Shown here: positions 27,428-37,700 of the stretch, piece by piece
How positions within the stretch are numbered: the first letter of the stretch is position 1
How the letters are laid out: each line of letters starts with the position of its first letter
Assembly: GCA_945643635.1 (NCBI GenBank)
Contig: CALZFC010000164.1
Coordinates: 62,001 to 126,000, forward strand
Direction of reading: 5' to 3'
DNA: 64,000 nt
Source: Allodiplogaster sudhausi
Taxonomy: Eukaryota; Nematoda; Chromadorea; Rhabditida; Diplogasteridae
Notes under the pieces: model-generated
Database searches by the model: none
What the model was told of the DNA's origin: nothing
The model's input: only the letters and a program-made list of their open reading frames with translations
Made by a program: the position numbers and the translations under genes

Positions 27428-27665
27428 ATCACTTGTTCTCTTAATGCATCGTAAACCTGTATTTAGTGTCTACCGTATTTCTGGCCGGGAGGGCAACAAT
27501 GACTTCGCCGGCTATTCAAGCTCTCGAGTAGGCTAGGTTCGGCTGGGCAAGGAACTAGGCACGTCTTGTCTCTCTCCGCTTGGTTCGGAAAAGGTAGGCT
27601 CGGCTGGGCTTGGCTGGGCTTGGCTTGGCTAGGCTGGGCTAGCCTGGCCGTCTAATAAAAAGAGA
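27428..27665. repeat. dispersed module in the G-rich array, copy 3
   Basis: Third copy with the same internal order and the same downstream unit variant. A fourth, truncated copy retains only the GGCTT repeat and the CCTGGCCGTCTAATAAAAAG end at about 29446-29485. The very start of the array (about 14041-14065) also begins with that module end. Confidence 0.85.
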
Positions 27666-28456
27666 ATCGAATTTTTGCAGACAGTGGTGACGGTCTTGGC
27701 GGATTCGGTGGCGGTATTGGCTGTGGCATTGGCGGTAGTGGCGGTGGCGGTATTGGCGGTGGCGGTAGTGGCGGTGGCGGTATTGGCGGTGGCGGTAGTG
27801 GCCGTCTAATATTAATAATCAAGGTCCTCAAACATAACAAAACTTTTCGCAGAGTACATTTATAATATTAAAAAGCATGCATGACAAGAGAATCGAATTT
27901 TTGGAGGCAGTGGTGGCGGTGGCGGTTTTGGCGGTGACGGTGGCAGTGGTGATGGTGGCGGTTTTGGCGGTGGCGGTGGCGGTATTGGCGGTGACGGTGG
28001 CGGTAGTGGTGGTGGCATTATTGGCGGTGGCGGTGGCGGTAGTGGCCGTCTAGTATTAATAATTAGAGTCCTCAAACATAACAAAACTTCTCGCAGAATA
28101 CATTTATAATATTAAAAGCATGCATGACAAGATAATCGAATTTTTGGAGGCAGTGGTGGCGTTGGCGGTGTTGGCGGTGGCGGTGGCGGTATTGGCGGTG
28201 GCGGTGGCGGAAGTGGTGGTCGCGGAGGCGGTAGTGGCCGTCTAATATTAATAATTAGAGTCCTCAAACAGAACAAAAATTCTCGCAGAATACGTCTATA
28301 AAGAATGCATGGCAAGATAATCGAATTTTTGGAGGCAGTGGTGGCGTTGGCGGTATTGGCGGTGGCGGTGGCGGTAGTGGCGGTGGCGGTGGCGGTCGTG
28401 GCCGTCAAATATTAATAATCAGGGTCCTCAAACATAACAAAACTTCTCGCAGAATA

Positions 28457-28900
28457 CCGTATTTTCTCTATTAGTACCCCCCCCCCTTTATTAGAACCCC
28501 TCCTCTAATAGTACCCCCCTCTGATAAAGCCATTGAAAAATAGAACCCCTCCCTCTAGTAGAACCCCCCCCCTCCAATAGTGCCCCCCCTAACAGCCTGA
28601 AAATCTCAGCTCGAGACGTACCTCGAATGGATAATGGAGGTATGGGATGCTCTCTCCAATGAAATCATTGCAAATTCATTCAAAACATGTGGTAAAATGG
28701 ATATTCCAGTGATGATTCCTATGAATTCGACCTACGATTCTTCTTATTTTGAGAAGAAAATGTTGTTATCAAACTTTTAGTGTCTCACATTGAAAAATAG
28801 AACCCCTCCCTCCAGTAGAACCCCTCCCTCTAATAGTGCTCCCCTCTCGCAGGGCTATTGAAAAATAGAACCCCCGGGGGTACTAATAGAGAAAATACGG
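28457..28900. mobile_element. 444-bp MITE with 25-bp perfect inverted ends and TA target duplication
   Basis: The element starts CCGTATTTTCTCTATTAG and ends with the exact reverse complement of its first 25 bases. It is flanked on both sides by TA. It sits in a constant block of the G-rich array, and neighbouring units show the intact empty site, CGCAGAATACGTCAATAA, confirming TA as the target duplication. The interior holds C-rich subrepeats around AATAGAACCCCTCC and no coding capacity. A TA target and short inverted ends fit a non-autonomous Tc1/mariner-type element, but no transposase is here to prove that. Confidence 0.92.
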
Positions 28901-29693
28901 TACGTCAATAATATTAAAAAGCATGCATGACAAGATAATCGAATTTTTGGAGGCAGTGGTGGCGGTGGCGATATTGGCGGTGACGGTGGCGGTAGTGGCG
29001 GTGGTGGTATTGGCGGTGGCGGTGGCGGTAGTGGCGGTGGCGGTAGTGGCCGTCTAATCTTAATAATTAGACTCCTCAAATATAACGAAAATTCTCGCAG
29101 AATACGTCTATAAACAATGTATGACAAGAGAATCGAATTTTTGGAGGCAGTGGTGGCGGTGGCGGTTTTGTCGGTGGCGGTGGCGGTATTGGCGGTGACG
29201 GTGGCGGTAGTGGCGGTGGTGGTATTGGCGGGGGCGGTGGCGGTAGTGGCGGTGGCGGTAGTGGCCGTCTAATATAAATAATTAGAGTCCTCAAACATAA
29301 CAAAAATTCTCGCAGAATACATTTATAATATTAAAAAGCATGCATGACAAGAGAATCGAATTTTTGGAGGCAGTGGTGGCGGTGGCGGTTTTGGCAGTGG
29401 CGGTATTGTCGGTTACGGTGGCGGTAGTGGCGGTGGCTGTATTGGCTGGTCTTGGCTTGGCTAGGCTGGGCTAGCCTGGCCGTCTAATAAAAAGAGAATC
29501 GAATTTTTGCTGGCAGTGGTGGCGGTGACGGTCTTGGCGGTGGCGGTGGCGGTATTGGCTGTGGCGGTGGCGGTTGTGGCGGTGGCGGTAGTGGCCGTCT
29601 AATATTAATAATCAGGGTCCTCAAACATACCAACATTCTCGCAGAATTCGCCTATAATATTAAAAAAAACATGTATGACAAGAGAATCGAACA

Positions 29694-30190
29694 TGCTTAA
29701 ATATACCTATATCAGCGAAGTAGAGGCAACTTTATCAGAATTTAGCATAGAAGATTCTAATAAAAATAAAAATCATAATAATGAAGTATTTAAAGAAATC
29801 AACATATTGAATTGCATTTCAACCTATTACAGCGAAGTAGAGGCATGCTTAAATATATCATAGCAGACTGTATTGTGCTTAAACTTTATCAGAATTTAGC
29901 ATAGAAGATGCTAATAATAATCAAAATCATAATAATGAAGTATTTAAAGAAATCAACATATTGAACGGCATTTCAACCTATATCAGCGAAGTAGAGGCAT
30001 GCTTAAATATATCATAGCAGACTGTATTGTGCGGAAACTTTATCAGAATTTAGCATAAAAGATGCTAATAATAATCAAAATCATAATAATGAAGTATTTA
30101 ATAAAAAAATCGACTTATTGAACATCATTTAAACATATTAGAACGAAGTAGAGGCATGTTTGAATATATCATTGCAGACTATATCGTGCG
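29694..30190. repeat. 155-bp tandem repeats, about three full copies plus a partial first copy
   Basis: AT-rich repeats with the landmarks AGCGAAGTAGAGGCA, TTTATCAGAATTTAGCAT and CATAATAATGAAGTATTTAA recur at about 155-bp spacing; the first copy is shorter. They abut the end of the G-rich array. A 62-codon plus-strand frame at 29675-29863 spans the shorter first copy and is broken in later copies, so I do not call a gene. Confidence 0.9.
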
Positions 30191-30593
30191 GAAACTATCA
30201 GAATTTAGAATTTCATGAACATCGCCGGCCTAAACAAGGTCGGCGCATACCTTTTCCAAAATTAGGCGTCCCATAAAATTTTAGGCGTCCTAACGAAAAG
30301 TGGACCACCTGCATCGGGGTGCATATCCGATTTGCAAGTGGTGACGCACTAGAATAACTCTGTGAAGACTCGCTTTCCGCGATGCAGGCTCTCAGCCACT
30401 TCTCGACGAACTAATTTTTGGATTTAAGGTGTCAGAACACCGAAACATTTTGCGAGATTTAGTGTTCCGACCCTTCGCACTCGAGTGCTGTTTTTTTACG
30501 CAAGGAGTTCATAGGCCCTGCGAAAGCCTGACTAAATAATTTTCCCGTGGTGGTTCTCCTTTAAAAGCTCCCTTCTCCACTCGTGTGTGTTAC
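30191..30593. other. unassigned sequence between repeat blocks
   Basis: No gene recognised. The first 40 bases (GAATTTCATGAACATCG, then AAGGTCGG) loosely echo the 170-bp satellite segment GAATTTCAAGAACCATCGG ... AAAGTCGGG, possibly a relic. The rest is moderately GC-balanced with short palindromes such as CACTCGAGTG. Confidence 0.4.
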
Positions 30594-32066
30594 TTAAGAG
30601 AGCCAATCTTATAGGTTCGAGCAGGCCTTTATATAAGAGATGTCAGGAACAAAATTAATTATTTTTATTTTTTATTCCATCTAATGGCTTATGTAGTACC
30701 CTAAAAGATCCCAAAAAAATTGTTTCAAAACTTTTTCTGTTATTTCACCATCTATATGCACCGAAACCCCAAAAAAAATTCAAATGATCATAACTTTGTT
30801 CGTTGTTGAGATATATTAATTTTGAACTATTTATTTGATTACGAGTTGAAAGGCGCATAAAAATGGGCTGATAGACTTTTATAAAATATTTCATTAAAAG
30901 CCTCATTTTGGCATTTTTTTCCCTATTTTAATTCATTTTGACATGAACATTGTCATCCACGGTAGGTCACTGGCATAAAATTGATCATAACACGTTTTAA
31001 AGTTAAAATGTTTGGACTTTGAATTCATTATTCGATTCGTCTATTCATTTTACAAAAGAATACTCTGTGATATTTCTCACATTGTGAGTCTTTTTCCAAC
31101 TTTTTCGACAAAAACTGTATTTCAAGCCGACTTTCGAGAGATTAGCCCATCTAGTCAGCAAAGAAAGCAAAAATACGCCAAAATACCTATGCCACGTGAA
31201 AGCCCAGTCTTTTATACGTGTAATATACTATCTAGCTGCCGAATTGGGCTACGAGAAGGCTTCGATATGTCTGTTTGAACCGCGCACTCAAAGTGCGGCC
31301 TGCTCGGAAAATCTATTTTAACCTAGCTATCTGGCTGCATCCGCGATATTTGTTAAATTGGTACATAACATCTTATTCAGCATGTCCTGACACACAAAAC
31401 GAGGCTGTAGCTATTTTAAATTCTTGGATCTTCACTATTATTTTCGGCAGAAACTCTTTTTGCCTTTGTGCGCAAGCGACAGAAAATTATTCCATATTTT
31501 TTTCACTAACGACACTTCTCCGTCGCTTGCGCACAAAGGCAGGCGAGCAGGCCGCACTTTGAGTGCGCGGTTCAGACAGACATATCGAAGCATTCCCGTA
31601 TACACGTATAAAAGACTGGGCTCTCACGTGGCATAGGTATTTTGGCGTATTCTTTCTTTCTTTTAGGCTTAGGGGTTTTAAATGTCTCTCTTTCTCGTGG
31701 TGCTTTCACTTTTTTAACATGGGGGGTTATTATGCCCAAACGCACCTCTCAAAATGTTCAAATGCCAAAATGAGGCCTTTAATGAAATATTTTATAAAAG
31801 TCTATGAGACGATGTTAGTGCGCCTTTCAACTCGTAATCGAATAAATAGTTCAAAATTAATATATCTCAACAACGAACAAAGTTATGATCATTTGAATTT
31901 TTTCGGGTTTTCGGTGCTTATCCATAGTGAAATAATAGAAAAAAATTATTGAAACATTTTTTTTGGGATCTTTATAGGGTACTACATAAGCTATTAGAAG
32001 AAGTAAAAAATCAAAAAATAAAAAATAACATGCCCATGCTCGAGTCTCTCAGAATGGCTCTCTTAA
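30594..32066. mobile_element. ~1.47-kb palindromic (foldback) element
   Basis: The outer ends TTAAGAGAGCCA (30594-30605) and TGGCTCTCTTAA (32055-32066) are inverted. Long imperfect inverted arms follow inward: the arm with ACGAGTTGAAAGGCGCATAA near 30841 pairs with its complement near 31829. The pair around GCACTCAAAGTGCGGCC lies at 31283 and 31551. A tight inner hairpin has GCCTTTGTGCGCAAGCGAC at 31461-31479 against its complement at 31522-31540. Several plus-strand frames (31012-31278, 31275-31562, 31563-31952) are by-products of the arms and are not homologous to anything I know. No transposase is visible, so it is probably non-autonomous. Confidence 0.85.
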
Positions 32067-33354
32067 TACTGTTTTTTTTATGTCTTCTCCGTTAAGCTGA
32101 CATTTTTTTTAAACAGGCACGATCATAAAGAAAAATATAAATGTCTTGCATGTATGTAAATATAAAAGTTGGAATGTTAGCTAAATGTTTCAGTGTTTGA
32201 TACAAAGGCTCGTCCATCTTTGCTTTTCGAGGTCTTTAGTATGTACATATGTATGAACCGTCACTTCACCAGAATCATATCGCAATGATAGTTGTTTAAC
32301 GAGAAAAAATGTTCGCAAAACTAATATTACAATGATAAATACAGGCAAAATGTCTTCCTAATCTTATATATTGGCTCTTTGCGAGAATGCTCAATCACAT
32401 ATTGTTGGACTCTGCCTCTATTTTCAGGTCTTAATAAGACAGCTTTCTAATTTTCTCTTTCGTTGGATCTTCTTCTCATCTTCAGAATCCGATTCTATTT
32501 CGTCGTATATATGTACATATATGTCTTGAAGGCATGCGCGTGGAGTAGGACAGAGAGAGAGAGAGACGGAGACGAACATAGATAAATGAAGTGAACGATA
32601 GGGATTATGAAGGGAGGAAAATATATGGATAAGGGAAAGAGCATGTCAAAAAGTAACCGAGAAGCAGAGAACTCTGCATGTACGGGAGGGGCGGGGCTAG
32701 TTCGTATCTTTCTCATACTCGATTGCCTTGTGAATCTACTTCTTCCTGCTGCAATCTATTTATGTCATTGATTTGCCCTATTTTTTTATCGTAGTAAATT
32801 AAATTTATATGAAGCATATGCAATCCACCTTTTCGCGAACAAAAGTGTATAGAAGAACGGATCTATGCATGCCTTCTCAGCATCACAGCTGTACACGACG
32901 CGCATTCATAATTAAAATTATCATCGAAATAAATGCTTTTCTGTTTGCATATTAGTTTTGTTATCATTACGCACAATTATTTTATAATATCATGTCTATA
33001 ATTCGCGACTGAAAAATGATTGATGAACCTTTTGCTTGGTTGCACGTTAATCTTTCAGCTTTTAGTATTTGCTCGAAAATTAACATGTGAAAAATAATTT
33101 TTTTTTAATTTGTTTGATGTAGCCGTAAAATGTAGTCGATGGCTCTGAATGCCAATGGTAGGAAATGATAAGAAAACAGTAATTTGAATTTTGCCCAGGT
33201 TCAAATTTTGCCACATGTTTCTATGCAGAGCCTAAATTGGATGAAGATTTTTTTTTGGTTTACATGAAACTAGATTACATGAAACGAATATAATAAGAGT
33301 ATGTTTTCAGATATAGCGAATGACAAAAGACTGAAAGAAAGAAGCTGACAGAGA
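32067..33354. other. AT-rich intergenic sequence upstream of the membrane-protein gene
   Basis: No exon with splice signals and GC-rich wobble was seen. It contains a GA microsatellite near 32552 and AT-rich stretches. It probably includes the promoter of the gene starting at 33355, but no element can be named. Confidence 0.5.
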
Positions 33355-34757
33355 ATGCGCATCCTGGCCGCATTTCTCTCCGTGCTCTTCCTCTTTATCA
33401 ACCCTACAATGATTGTAAAAGGTTTGCGGTTTGTTAAAACATTTTCGCAGTCCTTTTTTTACCTAAATGAATATTTCAAAAATCTTAACATCTTCTAGTG
33501 TAAGGCACTGTGTTGAGTTGTTGCTCACGTCATTGTTTCATAAAAAGCAAGTTGACCACGTGTTCTTAAATTCGTTGTCCTGACACTGAAAGCTTATTTC
33601 CCCTTGTGATAAGAGAGGAAATGCCATCGATCTTGATACTTGCTTCATATACATACAGAGATGTTAGAAGGAGTGCGAAATGAAAGAGAAGAGGTGTGCA
33701 TTGCTGCAAGGATTAGTGGAAGAATAAGAAGCAGGATGTTATATACGATGAGGCAGGACTCATCCAATTTTCTGTTTCTCGGCAAGATTAGCGCCCCCTC
33801 GCGCACTCATAATTTCCAATAATGGGCATCTAACGTGTTTGTCCTTGTACATATATGTGTATCTAATAACTGAAAAAAGCAGATGTAGGAAGATAAAGAT
33901 GAGGGGGGGGGAATTTGAGGAGTAGTAAACATATTCTAAAATAGTAGCGACAACGTTCAATTTTCATCGAATACATATGTAATGTTTAAAAAATATTGTT
34001 CTCACTAAACATTCCCATACAGCTGTTTATTTATGTGTATATTAATTATTTGCCTAGTTTTTCCTTTCGAAACTCTGCATACCTTTTGTTTTGTTGCACT
34101 GGAATTGCGGTCTCTAGTGGTGAGCAGGGCTAACAATTCCAGTTAGGATTCAAGAAAAGATTATCTGTACCGTATAATATAGCAGAATCGGAAGAATTCC
34201 ACCAGCAAGAAATTCTCTTGTATACCCCGGTCATGAAAGAGGACACCTTACAATTTGTCAAAATATCTATGGTTTATTCTTTTGAGATTTTGAGAACATA
34301 CCAGAAATTGAGACAAATTTGTAAAATTCGCGTTTTCTGAGTGACTTTTATTTTTAATAGCGGACTGATTCTCATGAATGCTCTTTGAGTGACTCGTGAC
34401 TTCGAGTGCGTCATGTTCGGCGACTCTCCGATGTCGGCGCCATCGATGGCGGGTTGCGGCGCGTCACACGCGAACGCGACCGCGCTCGCGTCGCTGCGAC
34501 CAGCCGCTCTTCGCTGGCTCGCCGCCGCTCTCGCGCCCGCTCACACCGACGGCTCTCTCCAGCTGCTCACCAACATCACGTGTCAGAGACACCTTTTGCT
34601 CGGTTCTTCTTTGTCTTTTATCTCGTCCATCATTCGTGACGTTTTTTTTTAATTGCCAGACACGCATGTTCACTTTATTTCAAAGCATTACTTTTGTTGA
34701 AAGCGCATTTCCGCTCTCTTGCTTTCATGTTCCCTCGACATGCTCGCTTGCTCTATT

Positions 34758-34794
<37 letters not shown>

Positions 34795-37700
34795 TTGCAT
34801 CACACATAAAATCTCAGTATATACACACTGCATCTTCTTTTCTTCGGCAGTAAAAGAAGTATAGTTAGTGTTAAAGGACAACCCAGTACACGCAACAACG
34901 ATTTCTTTCATTCTTTCGTTCTGCTTTTATCATTCAGTTCAGAGGTAGCAATTGAATGCTAACCTTTAAACTGTATAACAAGAGCAAAACGCGTGAATTC
35001 TATCAAGAGTTTGGCTATTTCAATATACTCAAAATCTTAATTATTGAAACGACCGGTGAATATTTGCGTTTCTCTAAGAATTCAATACAAAGCTGAGCTG
35101 TGACGCAGACGGAAAGGTAGCTTAGACTGAACAAAGGTAAAACTTTAAAAATAAATCGAAAGATTAACACAAGCTTCAATCGTAGCATCAACTATACGGC
35201 GTTATTGTAACATCGAAATATATTTGCGGCGAGATGCATGCGATATTCCGACAATCGGCAAGCTTCAGCTGCCGAGATTAGATTAGTCCCCCTTTCCATC
35301 CAGCACTCTACATTCAATCTCTCCCTTGATCCCTCTTACGGCAATCCGGGAGGAAATCTAGTGAATAAACCTTCACGCAATGCCTCTGCCTCTATATTCA
35401 TCCGACGCGCGCAATTCACACATTCGCGCATATTCTGGAGCCATCTTCTTTTCGGCATCTCCATCTCTCTCTCTCTCTCTCTCTATCTCCAGATGCATCC
35501 TACGTCCTGCATATCTCCTTCATGTCATCTGTCTTGCTCACATCCATTCTAGTTTATCTCTCTCCATTCGGTAGTCTCCTTCAATTATATTCTCGCCCAC
35601 TCTGACGTACTGCAAATAAGAACATAGTTTAAATGATTTGTTTCCTAACATCGTCCTTTAAATTGTCAAAAAAAGAGCTAGATGTCATTCATTTTCACTT
35701 TAAACATTGGGCGAACAAAACAACACTATAGTGCGACAAATAGACGAATGCCCACGTTGTGTTTTAAGAGGAGTATTTTTAATTAAGACAAGAAAAATTT
35801 TCATTAAAAAAAGACGAGGACACTTTTCAATACGGCAAACCATAACAAATGACAAATGATCTACAGGAAGCAATGTGTAAATGCATCCGTCACTCGTCAG
35901 TATTCGAACATTTTTTCAGTGATACTAACAACACTCGTCCATGCGTTGCTCACAGGATTCCACATCTACGGAATCTACTCGTGTCGGCCAGCCTTCGTAC
36001 GCCCAATGGTGACTTTTACAATGGCACATATTAAAACAAATATGTCTCATAATAAAGGTAAAGTATGTTTTCTAACAGCGGTGGAGCTAGCAAGCGTTAA
36101 GCAAGGGTTCGAAGGTTATAACTTGTGTGTCGTGTAATTCAATTCAATTTTCAATTGAATTGAATTGTAAGGGTGTTGTATCTTTGGAATATAATTCATG
36201 GAATAAGGAACCTTTTAGTGTGATGGCAGATAGGAATAGCCCACTTAATATTGTAGTATTTAGACAGGTTTAAACAAAAGGTTATAAGGCCTTCCTTTTA
36301 GTTCTTCGTCGTCCCAGTGGCATCTTCTTCACCAAGAGTTTTCATGTATTATTTTTTTTATTCTGAGAGATTATATGTAAAGATTGACAATGGATATACC
36401 ATTGGGGTTAGGGTATGACATGAGGCATGGGCGTCTATATACGGCCTCCTTGGGGACAAGAGTTTGGTGTAAAGAAATGGAAAAACTTCAGGCGAACAAA
36501 ACATTGTTCCTATTACTTCTGACTGCGATTTATATGATATAATTTACTTACGGACAAAACGTGCTAGACAAAATTTAGTGGTAGATTAAGCAGAAGAGAG
36601 TAGAACGGAAAAATAAGGAAAATGGCAATAATTGTTAGAGCTCGTTGCAGCTTGCGGACGCTGCATGCTCGCTCGGCTATCTGACCGTCTTCGTGCTCTT
36701 CAACGTGCTGCTGCTCTTGCATGCCAATGCGGCGCGCCTTCCGGCCGGCGCCGGCTCCACGCTACGTGCGCCGCATCAGAAGGCCGTCTACGTGGGCGCC
36801 GCCTTCCTCGTCACCTACGCTCTCTGGATGGCCGTAAATGGTAAGGAGTATTTTAAGACAGCATTTCTGTAACCTTTGAGCACGACCTGCACTGGGGAAT
36901 TTTTTTCGATTTCGCTTATAAAAATTGGCTCACCTATACAACTCGACGTCCTCTATAACATACCTTACATTTTAATTTTTTTCAGAAAAATTCCGTTCGG
37001 GAAACAGTACAGTACCTTTCAAAATATAATGAACCATAACTCGGCTAATTTTCCGAATTTGACAAAATCAAAGATACCGTTTGATAGCCCGTTGGACGCT
37101 CTTCAATTTTGATCTTACGTAAAATTTTCTAAAAAATATTTTCGACCCAAAACACGGCCCTGAACATTTTTGTGACCACTTTTTGGCAAATTTTTGTTCA
37201 TTTTTGGAAAGAGTACCCTGCAGTTTTTTGATATGTTGTAGCGCGTGAAATTTGCTACAAGAATTCGTTTCCTTCAAAAACATAGCGGTAGGCAAACCTT
37301 GCGAAAAATGCGCGCGAGTCGGTAAAAATGGCGAATTTTCGGTCGCCAAGACACAGTGCAAGCGCATTCATCGATCCATAACTACGCTTAATCTTAATAT
37401 TACAAAATCGTAAGTATATCATCTAAGAGCTCTCATAGAGATCTTCAAATGTTACATACATACTTTTATTAAAAGATTGGATTTATATGGGAAATTTCGT
37501 ACTGTATAATAAGAAGGCTTAAAAAATAACTTCAGAAACGTTTCCACATGCCGAATCATACATCAAAAGAAAGAGGGTGAAATATGGTACAAGATGAACC
37601 CCTTTTAATGAAATTCCATGAGTACGATCCTTTGTTATAAGCCATAAAATTAGGATTACAACTCCTCATGGAAAAGGTGTAAAAAAAAGGAATGGAATAT

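Larger units (their letters stand above)
14041..29690. repeat. G-rich compound tandem array, about 65 units
   Basis: Each unit has two parts. The constant block (about 120 bp) runs from GGCCGTCTAATATTAATAAT through GTCCTCAAACATAAC, CGCAGAATAC and TATAATATT to GCATGCATGACAAGAGAATC and GAATTTTTGGAGGCAGTGG. The variable tract, roughly 20 to 220 bp, is made almost only of GGC and GGT triplets broken by ATT, AGT, GAC, GTT, GCT, TTT, TTC or AAT. All units point the same way, with G on the plus strand. Multi-unit blocks are themselves duplicated. Many open frames appear in all six frames (poly Ala-Val, Trp-Arg, Gly, Pro, Thr-Ala, His-Arg) because GGY repeats contain no stops. They end in every constant block and are not listed as genes. 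G-runs of two separated by one base fit two-tetrad quadruplex motifs. I do not recognise the repeat family. Confidence 0.97.

Noticed and set aside
14011..29303. Dozens of Ala-Val, Trp-Arg, Thr-Ala and His-Arg frames in the G-rich array
   Set aside because: GGC/GGT repeats contain no stop in any frame, so these frames are expected by composition and terminate in the constant blocks.
14041..29690. CRISPR-like repeat and spacer layout
   Set aside because: The variable parts are low-complexity GGY tracts rather than unique spacers, units are 130-330 bp, and the genome is eukaryotic.
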